DNA from: JAFDZW01 sp038229915
GTDB taxonomy: Bacteria > Bacteroidota > Ignavibacteria > Palsa-1295
DNA length: 64,000 nt
Assembly: GCA_038229915.1 (NCBI GenBank)
Contig: JBBRNY010000001.1
Span: 105,897-169,896, forward strand
Direction of reading: 5' to 3'
A model generated the notes under the pieces. The model was not told the DNA's origin and made no database searches. It worked only from the letters and a program-made list of their open reading frames with translations. A program made the position numbers and the translations under genes. Shown here piece by piece: positions 53,300-62,303 of the stretch (positions within the stretch are counted from its first letter, which is position 1; every line of letters starts with the position of its first letter).

Positions 53300-54451
53300 A
53301 TGAGCACTATAATAGATCAACAAATAGTAAGACCCGTACACATGGTTGATGTGATCGGTCAATATAAACGCTATCAAAGTGAAATTGATGAAGCGATGAT
53401 GTGTGTCGTCAAGAGCGGTGCGTATATTAACGGACCCGCTGTTAAACAATTTGAGAGAAATATGGAATCGTATCTTGGTGTGAAGCATGCTATTGCTTGC
53501 GCCTCGGGTACCGATGCATTACAAGTTGCGCTGATGGCGATCGGTATTAAACCGGGTGATGAGATCATTACATCTCCGTTTACTTTTGTTGCAACAACCG
53601 AGACGATCGCATTGCTTGGCGGAATTCCGGTCTATGTTGATATTGATTCCGAGACATTTAATATCGATGTTGAGCGCATAGCCGAACGGATCACACCTCG
53701 TACCAAAGCGATATTACCGATCCATATTTTCGGGCAGCCAGCAAATATGACTCGAATTATTGAGATCGCAAAAGCACACAACATTTATGTGATCGAAGAT
53801 GCTGCACAAGCGGTTGGTGCAAAATGGGATAACCAAAATGCTTGTACGTTTGGAGACATTAGCTGCATCTCGTTCTATCCTTCAAAAAATCTTGGTGCTT
53901 TTGGCGACGCTGGGATGATCACCAGTGACAATGACGAACTCGCCGCAATTATTCGTTCGATCTGTAATCATGGCGCATCGGTCACCTACCATCACGATAG
54001 GCTTGGAGTGAATTCGCGTTTAGATTCGATACAGGCGACGATCCTTGACGTGAAATTAAAATATCTTGATGAGTGGAATGCTCGCCGCCGCGAAGTGGCT
54101 GATCTCTATTCATCGCTGTTCGCTCCGTATGCTGATCTGATCACGACTCCGGTTACTGACCCGAGCGCAACGCATATTTGGCATCAATATTCAATTCTCC
54201 TTGGGACCAATCGTGACGCGGTGATGGCGGCACTCAAAGTAAAAGGTATTCCAACGAGTATTTATTATCCGATCCCGCTTCATTTACAGCCGGCATATTC
54301 ATCATACGGTTCGAAGCAAGGGGATTATCCTCATTCTGAAAACACTTCTGCACATATCCTCGCACTGCCGATGCACTCGGAGCTCAGTGATGACGATGTG
54401 CATTATATTGCAGATCATATCATTCAAACGGTCAACGAACTATGTCGCTAA
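53300..54451 (+). CDS. DegT/DnrJ/EryC1-type sugar aminotransferase
   Basis: A 383-residue PLP enzyme. ASGTDALQVAL (about 69-79) and PFTFVATTETIALLGGIPVYVDID (in parts, 93-116) lie at the cofactor site, VIEDAAQAVGA (about 163-173) holds the ring-stacking region, and the Schiff-base Lys is in SFYPSKNLGAFGDAG (near 190-204). The variant is closest to WbpE-like enzymes that aminate 3-keto UDP-HexNAc uronic acids. That would link it to the dehydrogenase and epimerase at 35348 and 36719. The oxidoreductase and acetyltransferase that such a route needs are not in the cluster. The stop lies inside the next gene (10-base overlap). Confidence 0.9.
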   Translation: MSTIIDQQIVRPVHMVDVIGQYKRYQSEIDEAMMCVVKSGAYINGPAVKQFERNMESYLGVKHAIACASGTDALQVALMAIGIKPGDEIITSPFTFVATTETIALLGGIPVYVDIDSETFNIDVERIAERITPRTKAILPIHIFGQPANMTRIIEIAKAHNIYVIEDAAQAVGAKWDNQNACTFGDISCISFYPSKNLGAFGDAGMITSDNDELAAIIRSICNHGASVTYHHDRLGVNSRLDSIQATILDVKLKYLDEWNARRREVADLYSSLFAPYADLITTPVTDPSATHIWHQYSILLGTNRDAVMAALKVKGIPTSIYYPIPLHLQPAYSSYGSKQGDYPHSENTSAHILALPMHSELSDDDVHYIADHIIQTVNELCR

Positions 54452-55191
54452 CACGAGCTCTGATCATCATTCCAACCTACAACGAGATCGACAACGTCGA
54501 GAATATCGTTCGTGCAGTGTTGGAACAAGAAAAAAATACACCTGATGTACAACTCTCTGTCCTGATCGTCGATGATAATTCGCCCGACGGGACTGCTGCT
54601 GTTGTAAAAAAACTCCAGGAAGATCCGGCACTCGGACCGGAGCGAGTACACTTACTTTCACGCCCCGGAAAGATGGGACTTGGGACAGCGTATGTTGAAG
54701 GTTTTCGATATGGCTTGTCTCATACGTTCGATTATATTTTTGAAATGGATGCCGACTTCTCACACGACCCCGAGGAGATCCCAAATTTTTTACGCGAAAT
54801 AAAATCGTATGATGTCGTACTCGGCTCGAGATACATTACCGGTGCCAATGTCGCTAATTGGCCGCTGAGAAGATTACTACTTTCGTATTATGCCAATAAA
54901 TATGCACGTATTGTTACAGGACTGAAAGTCTATGATACGACGGGCGGCTTCAAGTGCTTTCGTCGTGAAGTGCTCGAGTCTATTGATCTTAATGGTATTC
55001 ATTCGAACGGATATGCCTTTCAGATCGAAATGAATTTTAGGGCTTGGCGCAAAAAATTTCGCATTAAAGAAATTCCGATCGTTTTTGTTGATCGCCGCGC
55101 CGGTACCAGCAAGATGAACAAGTCTATCGTTCGTGAAGCAGTATTGTTGGTCTGGAAGCTAAAACTGAAAACGATCTCCGGTGAATTATAA
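54442..55191 (+). CDS. Polyprenol-phosphate mannosyl/glucosyltransferase (DPM1-like GT2)
   Basis: A 249-residue soluble GT2 protein of the DPM1 size class, with IIIPTYNEIDNVENIV (8-23), VDDNSPDGTAAVV (43-55), the metal site EMDADFSHDPEEIP (about 100-113) and GSRYITGANVANWPLRR. It makes polyprenyl-phosphate-linked mannose or glucose on the cytoplasmic side. Such lipid donors are what the two GT39-like membrane enzymes in this cluster would use, so a functional link is likely. Confidence 0.9.
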   Translation: MSLTRALIIIPTYNEIDNVENIVRAVLEQEKNTPDVQLSVLIVDDNSPDGTAAVVKKLQEDPALGPERVHLLSRPGKMGLGTAYVEGFRYGLSHTFDYIFEMDADFSHDPEEIPNFLREIKSYDVVLGSRYITGANVANWPLRRLLLSYYANKYARIVTGLKVYDTTGGFKCFRREVLESIDLNGIHSNGYAFQIEMNFRAWRKKFRIKEIPIVFVDRRAGTSKMNKSIVREAVLLVWKLKLKTISGEL

Positions 55192-55225
55192 AGTGAATTG
55201 TCATCATCGTTACGATTAGCCCTTA

Positions 55226-57250
55226 GTGGATATTTCGATCATCATTGTCAATTACAACGTGCGCGAGTTTCTTCGCGGCGCGCTCGAAAGCGTGCGCCGT
55301 TCGCTCGCGGGTGGTGGTTTGACGGGTGAGGTATTCGTTGTTGACAATGCTTCTCGTGATGGCAGTGTCGATATGGTCAGAACTTCCTTTCCGGAAGTCA
55401 AGTGCGTTGCGCTCGAACAAAATCTTGGCTTTGGCAAAGCAAATAATATTGCGATGCGCGAAGCAACCGGCGATTATTTGCTCATCCTCAACCCTGATAC
55501 TATTCTCGGTGAAGATACACTTCGCGTGATGGTCGATTTTATGCGAAAGAATCCGAATGCGGGGCTTTCGGGATGCAAGCTCTTGAATGCTGATGGTTCA
55601 TTTCAGGTTTCTTGTCGTCGTGGTTTTCCTACACCGTGGGCAAGTTTTACCAAGCTCTTCGGATTGTCGTCGTTCTTCCCGAATTCGCCACGATTCGCAC
55701 AATATAACCTGACCTATTTGCCTGTTGACGAGACGTATGAGATCGACGCATTAGCTGGTGCATTTATGATGATGTCTCGTAAAGCCTATGAGACTGTGGG
55801 TGGTTTCGACGAAGAATTTTTTATGTATGGTGAAGATCTCGATCTTTCTTTCCGAGTAAAAAAATCTGGGTTCGGAGTATTTTATGTCCACTCCACTTCG
55901 ACGGTACATTTTAAGGGAGAATCCACTCGTCGAAGTGCGATCAACGAGATAAAAGTTTTTTACGAAGCGATGCATATCTTTGTGCATAAGCATTACGGAT
56001 CAAACCCGTTCTTTACCATCCTCCTTCGCTTGGGCATCAGTCTTCGCTCGCTCGTCGCTTTGCTGAAAAAACATCGTGGCGCATTGGTGCTTGCATTTGG
56101 TGATCTGATACTGACAATGCTTACGGTTCTGGGTGTAAGCAAATATTTGCTTGGAGATTGGTTTGGGCTTCCGTCGATAGATTATCCTTGGGCATTATTA
56201 GTGCCGGCATTTCTTGTGCTGTTGGTATTGATGCTTGTCGGCTCCTATTCTCAGGGCGAACGTCGCAAAGCCAAGCCCGTATTAGTCGCGATGCCTGCGG
56301 CTCTCATTATGCTTTCGTCGATCACGTTTTTCTTTAAGGAAATACCTTCGAGTCGAACACTTCTATTATTGATGACCGGCTCTTGGTCGGTGGCGATGAT
56401 ATTCTATCGGTATCTGCTTCGTGGTGCTGACCGTATTCGTTATGGCGGCGAGGGTACGGCACAACCGATGCTTCGCAATACACTGATCGCAGGGATCGGG
56501 GCGGAGTCAGAACGTATCGCAACACTATTGCTCTCATCAGGTTTTATCCGTCGTTATCGTTTGGTTGGTTTTGTTGATTCTGATCTCTCGCGTCTTGGTC
56601 AAGAAGTGGTGGCTGGCATTCCCGTCAAAGGCGACCTTGCGATGCTTGCAAGAATAATCCGTGAAGAAAAAATATCACAGGTGATCTTTCCGGCAGATGC
56701 TTTTTCGTATTCGGATATGTTGTTAGCAATGCAAGCTGTTTCGGGCGATGAATTGACAGCTGAAGTAAGTTTTAATGTCGTACCACAAGCGAGTGATGTG
56801 TTGCTTTCACGATCGAAGATCGAACTGATCCGTCCGGCAGAAAGCCCGGAGTCGCTGGCACTAATGCCGCTTGAATATAACATTCAACGAATGAGCCATC
56901 GTGTGGCAAAACGGATCCTCGATATTTTCGGTAGTGTGGTCGCATTTCCATTGGTATGGCTCGGATCGATACTATTCCGTAAAGCTGATTTGCGAGAATT
57001 ATTAGGAAAATTAGGGTCAGTTTTTATGGGGAAGCAATCTTTAGTAGGTATCAGATCGACAGGTGCTGACGACCGAAAATATGCCAAAATCGGGCTTGTA
57101 AGCCTCTCTGACGTGACTTCCGGACCTGTTTCAGGCTTGCTCAGAAGCGAGGATATCGACCAAATGAATCTCTATTATGCCCGACACCACTCAATTTCTA
57201 TGGACATCGAGATCTTATTAAGAAAATTGTTTACGAACAAAACGGTCTAA
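55226..57250 (+). CDS. GT2 glycosyltransferase fused to a degenerate sugar-phosphate transferase
   Basis: A 674-residue protein starting with GTG; the first ATG is about 50 residues in and would destroy the GT2 fold. Residues 1-250 are a GT2 domain (SIIIVNYNVREFL, VVDNASRDGSVDMV, NPDT, FDEEFFMYGEDLDLSFRVKK), like rhamnosyltransferases. Four membrane helices lie near 288-400. A CoA_binding_3-like Rossmann domain follows (about 416-525, NTLIAGIGAESER). The end (about 555-674) starts as a WcaJ-type domain (RVAKRILDIFGSVVAFPLVW). It lacks the KFRSM and LDExPQ catalytic block and keeps only SLVGIR and TSGPVSGL remnants. It closes the cluster. Confidence 0.85.
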   Translation: MDISIIIVNYNVREFLRGALESVRRSLAGGGLTGEVFVVDNASRDGSVDMVRTSFPEVKCVALEQNLGFGKANNIAMREATGDYLLILNPDTILGEDTLRVMVDFMRKNPNAGLSGCKLLNADGSFQVSCRRGFPTPWASFTKLFGLSSFFPNSPRFAQYNLTYLPVDETYEIDALAGAFMMMSRKAYETVGGFDEEFFMYGEDLDLSFRVKKSGFGVFYVHSTSTVHFKGESTRRSAINEIKVFYEAMHIFVHKHYGSNPFFTILLRLGISLRSLVALLKKHRGALVLAFGDLILTMLTVLGVSKYLLGDWFGLPSIDYPWALLVPAFLVLLVLMLVGSYSQGERRKAKPVLVAMPAALIMLSSITFFFKEIPSSRTLLLLMTGSWSVAMIFYRYLLRGADRIRYGGEGTAQPMLRNTLIAGIGAESERIATLLLSSGFIRRYRLVGFVDSDLSRLGQEVVAGIPVKGDLAMLARIIREEKISQVIFPADAFSYSDMLLAMQAVSGDELTAEVSFNVVPQASDVLLSRSKIELIRPAESPESLALMPLEYNIQRMSHRVAKRILDIFGSVVAFPLVWLGSILFRKADLRELLGKLGSVFMGKQSLVGIRSTGADDRKYAKIGLVSLSDVTSGPVSGLLRSEDIDQMNLYYARHHSISMDIEILLRKLFTNKTV

Positions 57251-57291
57251 GGTGTGTTGTGTTTGTGTTCACTTTCACTACAAAAACGACT

Positions 57292-57990
57292 ATGCAACTA
57301 CGGTCATTCATTCTATTGGTAATGTTGGCATTATGCCCGACATTGGTACTTGCACAACGGACGATCACCGTGATGGGTGATGGCCATGCAGAAGCAAAGC
57401 CTGACTATGCCACCGTCACAATGATGCTTTCGGCACAAGACTTCACTGCGCAGGGAGTATTTGATAAAGCCGGTGAAAACACGACTCGTTTATTGAAGTC
57501 GTTCGCCGATGCGGGAATTGCGGCAGCAGATGTTCAGCAGCAGGGAGTCGCACTCAACCCAAGCTATGATTATTCCGGTGGCGGCGGAGCCCCACCTCGA
57601 TTAGCAGGCTATCACTTGATGAGTACCTATGTTATTAAAGTAAGGAATCTGAAACAACTTCCGAAAGTCATCGATCTTGGTACCCTTGCCGGAGCATCGA
57701 ATGTTGCTCTATCGGGTTATGGTGCTGCTAATAACGATGAGTTAGAAGAAAGTGCGACAAAAAAAGCACTTGCCGAAGCTCGCGAAAAGGCAGAAAGACT
57801 TGCCGAACAAATGGGCGGCAAACTTGGCGAAATACTTTCGATCACCGATGCTGAAGCCGCTGGTGGTATGGGGGCGATGGGCGGTGGTGAACGTGAGGAA
57901 GAAGAGCACCGTGGAATGATCGTTGCAGGATCGAACTCGCAAAAGATCAGCAAATCGGTTGAATTGAAAGTGACATTCTTAGTAAAGTAA
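57292..57990 (+). CDS. SIMPL (DUF541) domain periplasmic protein
   Basis: A 232-residue protein; the ATG at 57292 gives a clean signal peptide (LVLA/Q near 20-23). The SIMPL domain follows: ITVMGDGHAEAKPDYATVTM (about 25-44), YVIKVRNLKQLPKVID (about 115-130), ALAEAREKAERLAEQMGG (about 162-179) and a final SVELKVTFLVK. A Gly/Met/Glu insert (MGAMGGGEREEEEH) is unusual. SIMPL proteins are periplasmic or outer-membrane-associated with poorly known roles, some in oxidative stress. It sits 41 bases after the polysaccharide cluster and 17 bases before accA. Confidence 0.88.
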   Translation: MQLRSFILLVMLALCPTLVLAQRTITVMGDGHAEAKPDYATVTMMLSAQDFTAQGVFDKAGENTTRLLKSFADAGIAAADVQQQGVALNPSYDYSGGGGAPPRLAGYHLMSTYVIKVRNLKQLPKVIDLGTLAGASNVALSGYGAANNDELEESATKKALAEAREKAERLAEQMGGKLGEILSITDAEAAGGMGAMGGGEREEEEHRGMIVAGSNSQKISKSVELKVTFLVK

Positions 57991-58007
57991 GCAGGACAAC
58001 GTTTTTT

Positions 58008-58976
58008 ATGGCGACTACTACGCTGGAATTTGAAAAGCCGATCACCGATCTCGAAGCAAAGATCGAAGAGATGCGCTCGCTTGGCGAGTCGGTTGATCTT
58101 TCCGAAGAAATTGTAATGATGGAGCAAAAAGTCGAAGGGCTTCGTCAGGAGATATTCGATAATCTTACAAGGTGGCAGCGTGTACAGCTTGCGCGACACC
58201 CCGAACGCCCATATACATTAGATTATGTAAACGCCTTAACGCCTGATTTTATGGAGCTGCATGGTGATCGTGGCGTTCGCGATGATCCGGCTATCGTTGG
58301 CGGGTTTGGTACGATCGAAGGTATTGGGAGTGTGTTATTTGTAGGGCATCAAAAAGGACGAGACACCAAACAAAATGTGTATCGTAATTTCGGAATGCCA
58401 AATCCTGAAGGCTACCGAAAAGCATTACGTCTGTTTAAATTAGCCGAAAAATTTCGTCGCCCGGTCATTTGTCTTCTCGATACACCCGGCGCATTCCCTG
58501 GGCTTGAAGCCGAAGAGCGCGGACAAGCCGAAGCGATCGCGAGAAATCTTTTCGAGATGTCGAAGCTTGAAGTGCCGATCATCATCGTTGTTATCGGCGA
58601 AGGCGCATCAGGTGGCGCACTTGGTATTGGAGTTGGTGATCGAGTACTGATGCTCGAAAACTCTTGGTATTCGGTTATCTCACCCGAGTCTTGTTCGTCG
58701 ATCTTGTGGCGTAGCTGGGGCTTTAAGGAGCAAGCGGCTGAAGCATTGAAGCTGACAGCACCTGATCTGCTTTCGATCGGTGTGATCGATCGTATCGTGC
58801 CCGAGCCTTTGGGTGGCGCGCACCGCGACCCCGACAAGATGTTTGCGACACTTCGTGATGTGCTTGTCGATGAGATCAACAGCCTCAGAACCAACGAGCA
58901 GTTCGAGCACGGGAAGGCATTAGAACGCCGCGTCAAAAAATTCTCGAAGATGGGATATTGGAAAGACGAAAATTAA
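58008..58976 (+). CDS. accA: Acetyl-CoA carboxylase carboxyltransferase subunit alpha
   Basis: A 322-residue protein of standard length. It begins with the coiled segment EKPITDLEAKIEEM. The crotonase-like core has LHGDRGVRDDPAIVGGFG (about 85-102), KGRDTKQNVYRNFGMPNPEG (about 113-132), LLDTPGAFPGLEAEERGQAE (about 161-180) and GEGASGGALGIGVGD (about 198-212). With AccD it transfers the carboxyl group from biotin to acetyl-CoA, starting fatty-acid synthesis. accD, accB and accC are not in the window; birA is at 30353. Confidence 0.97.
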   Translation: MATTTLEFEKPITDLEAKIEEMRSLGESVDLSEEIVMMEQKVEGLRQEIFDNLTRWQRVQLARHPERPYTLDYVNALTPDFMELHGDRGVRDDPAIVGGFGTIEGIGSVLFVGHQKGRDTKQNVYRNFGMPNPEGYRKALRLFKLAEKFRRPVICLLDTPGAFPGLEAEERGQAEAIARNLFEMSKLEVPIIIVVIGEGASGGALGIGVGDRVLMLENSWYSVISPESCSSILWRSWGFKEQAAEALKLTAPDLLSIGVIDRIVPEPLGGAHRDPDKMFATLRDVLVDEINSLRTNEQFEHGKALERRVKKFSKMGYWKDEN

Positions 58977-58997
58977 GTTGTCGTTTTCTGTTTATTT

Positions 58998-59396
58998 ATG
59001 ACGCAACATACCACCCGACTTCGAGTTCGATATGCTGACACTGACAAAATGGGTATTGTCTATTATGCAAAGTATCTCGAATATTTCGAGGTAGCCCGAA
59101 CAGAATTATTGAGAGAACTCGGCTTGCCGTACCGAGTACTTGAAGACCAAGGCTTTGCGCTTCCAGTTGCTGATGCTTCAGTCAAATATTTCAGAGGAGC
59201 TGTCTATGACGATGAACTCCTTATTACCGCGACCATCACGCCAAACAACTCGCCAAGACTTGAGATCAGTTATACCATTCTTCGTTCGGATGATAATACG
59301 TTGATCGCTGAGGGAACAACAACACTTGTTTTTACTGATGGCAAGAGCGGCAAACCGGTTCGCCCACCGAAGAGCTATCTTGACGCTGTTTTATAA
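58998..59396 (+). CDS. ybgC: YbgC-type acyl-CoA thioesterase
   Basis: A 132-residue hot-dog-fold protein with the 4HBT signature RYADTDKMGIVYYAKYLEYF (11-30); an Asp in this stretch (Asp14 or Asp16) is the catalytic residue. YbgC hydrolyses short acyl-CoA or acyl-ACP thioesters, and in proteobacteria it is encoded with tol-pal. Here it follows accA by 21 bases, a lipid-metabolism context. Confidence 0.9.
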   Translation: MTQHTTRLRVRYADTDKMGIVYYAKYLEYFEVARTELLRELGLPYRVLEDQGFALPVADASVKYFRGAVYDDELLITATITPNNSPRLEISYTILRSDDNTLIAEGTTTLVFTDGKSGKPVRPPKSYLDAVL

Positions 59397-59410
59397 GATA
59401 TTAGCGTTTG

Positions 59411-59449
59411 TGAATGTAAGCTCTGAATGTTAGCTCTGAATGTAAGCTC
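59411..59449 (+). repeat. 13-base tandem repeat, three copies
   Basis: Units at 59411-59423, 59424-59436 and 59437-59449 read TGAATGTAAGCTC, TGAATGTTAGCTC and TGAATGTAAGCTC: first and third identical, the middle with one change. They lie between ybgC and the HicB-like gene, in a stretch without other features. Confidence 0.9.
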
Positions 59450-59490
59450 TTTTCAGAATGTTATTAGAGATAATATAAAAAAATAAAGTT

Positions 59491-59691
59491 ATGGAAATCG
59501 CAGGAAAAGAATATGAGATACTGGTTCGCCGACGCGGTGAAACCGGGTATTCGGCATTTTGTCCCCAATTGGAGATCATCGTCAATGGCACAGCGCACCA
59601 ACAGGTTGAAGAGAAAATGAAACTGTTGATCGTTGAAGCGGTTGCGAAACAGCAAGGCGCGACGGTTACACCTGAGAAGTCAGCATCATAA
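59491..59691 (+). CDS. Small HicB-like protein
   Basis: A 66-residue protein with the compact HicB-type fold pattern: strand EYEILVRRRGETGYSAFCPQ, strand LEIIVNGTAHQQ, then a helix VEEKMKLLIVEAVAKQQ. HicB antitoxins usually have an added DNA-binding tail and a HicA toxin gene beside them. Neither is present here, so this is a stand-alone HicB-like domain, and toxin-antitoxin function is unlikely. It begins 41 bases after a 13-base tandem repeat and ends 18 bases before priA. Confidence 0.7.
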   Translation: MEIAGKEYEILVRRRGETGYSAFCPQLEIIVNGTAHQQVEEKMKLLIVEAVAKQQGATVTPEKSAS

Positions 59692-59709
59692 CGCGCTACG
59701 CCGCGAACA

Positions 59710-62265
59710 ATGACCCATACACGCTATGCAACGGTTGCGCTCCCGCTTACCTTTAAATATCATAGTGGTGGTTTCGACGGACTGACCTATTCCATCCCCG
59801 AAGAATTTTTTTCTCTCGCACTCGTCGGCACTCGTGCCGTTGTTCCGCTTGGCAAACGTTCGGTCACCGGGGTGATCGTTGCTATTGCCGATACTGCTCC
59901 ATCAGATATTAAAAATATTCGTCCGCTGATCGATATTCTTGATAAGCAACAAGTCTTCGATCAATCATTTCTTGCCTGGAGCAAATGGATAGCGACGTAT
60001 TATTTATCGTCGTGGGGCGAGGTGCTCGAAGCCGCATTGCCACAGGGTTTGCGAGCTGAGACAAAAAGCAAGGTGATCGCGATCACGCAAGATATGTCCC
60101 GCGAGATCATCGAGGTGTCTGACCGCTCAAAAAAACGCGCGGAAGTACTAAAACGGGTAGTACAATATCCGAACGGTGTTTTTATTACACACCTTGCGAA
60201 GCAAATAAAAATTTCCGGTTTGTACGCACATATTCACGCACTCGAAGCAGAAGGGTATGTTCGAGTTGTTTCCCAAGAGAATATCCACTCAAAGCCAAAG
60301 ATTGAGCGTGTCGCATTGCTTGGCGAGCAACTTGTTGGTAACTCGGCGGCACTATCGAATGCATTAGTCGAGCTCGAACGATCACCAAAGCAAGCGAAGG
60401 TATTATTAAAACTGCTCGAACAGCACCAGCTCTCGCCCGATGAGCCGCATAGTGTAAAATTACTCGAAGCAGAAACAGGGGCAACCGCAACGGTAATAAA
60501 TACACTCGCAAAAAAAGGATATATCCGTTTTGCTCAACGCGAGATGCGATATGAACTCAAGCATAGTCTTGTGAGTGATACTATTGAAACGCTTGAACAT
60601 ATTTCGCTTACCGGTGAACAACAGGCCGCAACTGATGCGATCGCGAGTTCATTGACCAAGAATGAAGCAAGAACCTACTTGCTTCACGGTATTACCGGTT
60701 CGGGAAAAACCGAAGTGTATATCACCCTTGCCAGACAAGTGCTTGAGCGCGGCGGCGGTGTATTAGTGCTGGTGCCAGAAATATCACTCACGCCTCAATT
60801 GATCGAGCGTTTTCAAAAACGACTCGCACAAGTCGGTGCAACAAAAATATCAGTTCTGCATTCAAGAATGTCGAACGCAGACCGAATTGCTTCTTGGAAT
60901 GCATTAGCCCGAGGTGAAACAAAGATCGCTATTGGTGCCAGAAGCGCGGTCTTTGCGCCGGTGCAAAATCTACAACTCATTATTGTTGATGAAGAGCACG
61001 AAGTAACGTATAAACAATACGATTCAAATCCGCGATACCATGCTCGCGACGCCGCTATTATGCGTGCCCATTTGCTCGGAGCGGTAAGTGTGCTCGGAAG
61101 CGCAACACCGTCGCTGGAAAGTTACTATAACGCCGAACAAAAAAAATATACATTACTAACACTTTCAAACCGTGCACAAGATGCGAAGCTGCCGCCGGTA
61201 AAGATCGTTGATCAAAGAAGCCCAGCACGAAGTGCAGAAAAGCACGCGCAGACCAGCAGTATTTCCGAAGAATTAAAACAAGCGATCGCGATCCGCCTCG
61301 CGAAACGACAAGGCATTGTTCTTTTACAAAATCGGCGCGGCTTTTCGACGTTCCTGGCTTGTTCGAGTTGCGGCGATTCGATCATGTGCCCCAACTGCGC
61401 GGTGACGCTGACGTGGCACCGTGAAGAGAACAGAATGCAGTGCCACTATTGCGGCTTTTTACAAAAACGTCCGACACACTGCCCAACGTGTCAAAGCGAA
61501 AAACTCTATCTTGGTGGCATTGGCACTGAGCGTGTCGAAGAAGAATTATTAAAGTACTTCCCCCAGATCAAGATCGCTCGTATGGATCTCGATACGACAG
61601 CGAAGCGTGGTTCATTCGAGAAGATCCTTCGTTCATTCGCAAATGGCGAAGCTGATGTGTTGCTTGGCACACAAATGGTTGCGAAAGGATTAGATTTCTC
61701 ACGAGTGACGCTTGTCGGAGTGATCAACGCTGATACGAGTTTATGCTTGCCCGACTTCCGATCGGCAGAACGAACATTTCAATTATTAACGCAAGTCTCC
61801 GGTAGAGCCGGTCGAAGCGAAGAACTCGCGGGGGAAGTATTAGTACAAACGTTACAGCCCGAACATCCGAGTATTATTTTTGCGTCGAAGCATGACTACG
61901 AAGGTTTTTATCACCACGAGATCGCCGAACGAAGTGAATCGCTCTATCCTCCATTTTCTCGGTTGATATTGATCGAATTTCGAGGAGCTTCGATGTCGGC
62001 AGTTGCCGAAAAAGCTCGCGCGTTTTCAACACTGATCCCGAAGCAAGCATCATATTACACACTGCTCGGCCCGGCAGAACCGGCGATCAAAAAGCTTCGC
62101 GGGGAATTTCGTTTTCATTTATTAGTAAAGAACACTCGCTCGCAAGACCCCGGTGGCGAGAAAATGAGACGTTTACTGGCTACGGCGATGGAGCAATATC
62201 AGGAGCGGTTCTCGTCTCGAACAGTGACCGTGACGATCGACGTTGACGTGCAGGGAGTGTTATAA
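59710..62265 (+). CDS. priA: Primosomal protein N' (replication restart helicase PriA)
   Basis: An 851-residue protein with PriA architecture. The N-terminal 3'-DNA-binding domain is followed by a winged-helix part. The helicase core has Walker A HGITGSGKT (about 326-334), the DEEH box (near 427) and LGSATPSLESY (about 459-469). The zinc-binding insertion shows eight Cys in CSSCGD, CPNC, CHYCGF and CPTC (about 551-597). The C-terminal helicase half has GTERVEEELLKYFP and QVSGRAGRSE. It restarts stalled replication forks by loading DnaB. A family start near the N-terminus TRYATVALPLTF fits the ATG at 59710. Confidence 0.97.
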   Translation: MTHTRYATVALPLTFKYHSGGFDGLTYSIPEEFFSLALVGTRAVVPLGKRSVTGVIVAIADTAPSDIKNIRPLIDILDKQQVFDQSFLAWSKWIATYYLSSWGEVLEAALPQGLRAETKSKVIAITQDMSREIIEVSDRSKKRAEVLKRVVQYPNGVFITHLAKQIKISGLYAHIHALEAEGYVRVVSQENIHSKPKIERVALLGEQLVGNSAALSNALVELERSPKQAKVLLKLLEQHQLSPDEPHSVKLLEAETGATATVINTLAKKGYIRFAQREMRYELKHSLVSDTIETLEHISLTGEQQAATDAIASSLTKNEARTYLLHGITGSGKTEVYITLARQVLERGGGVLVLVPEISLTPQLIERFQKRLAQVGATKISVLHSRMSNADRIASWNALARGETKIAIGARSAVFAPVQNLQLIIVDEEHEVTYKQYDSNPRYHARDAAIMRAHLLGAVSVLGSATPSLESYYNAEQKKYTLLTLSNRAQDAKLPPVKIVDQRSPARSAEKHAQTSSISEELKQAIAIRLAKRQGIVLLQNRRGFSTFLACSSCGDSIMCPNCAVTLTWHREENRMQCHYCGFLQKRPTHCPTCQSEKLYLGGIGTERVEEELLKYFPQIKIARMDLDTTAKRGSFEKILRSFANGEADVLLGTQMVAKGLDFSRVTLVGVINADTSLCLPDFRSAERTFQLLTQVSGRAGRSEELAGEVLVQTLQPEHPSIIFASKHDYEGFYHHEIAERSESLYPPFSRLILIEFRGASMSAVAEKARAFSTLIPKQASYYTLLGPAEPAIKKLRGEFRFHLLVKNTRSQDPGGEKMRRLLATAMEQYQERFSSRTVTVTIDVDVQGVL

Positions 62266-62303
62266 AAAAACGCTATTTTAAACAGAATGCTTTAAAACAT
62301 AAA

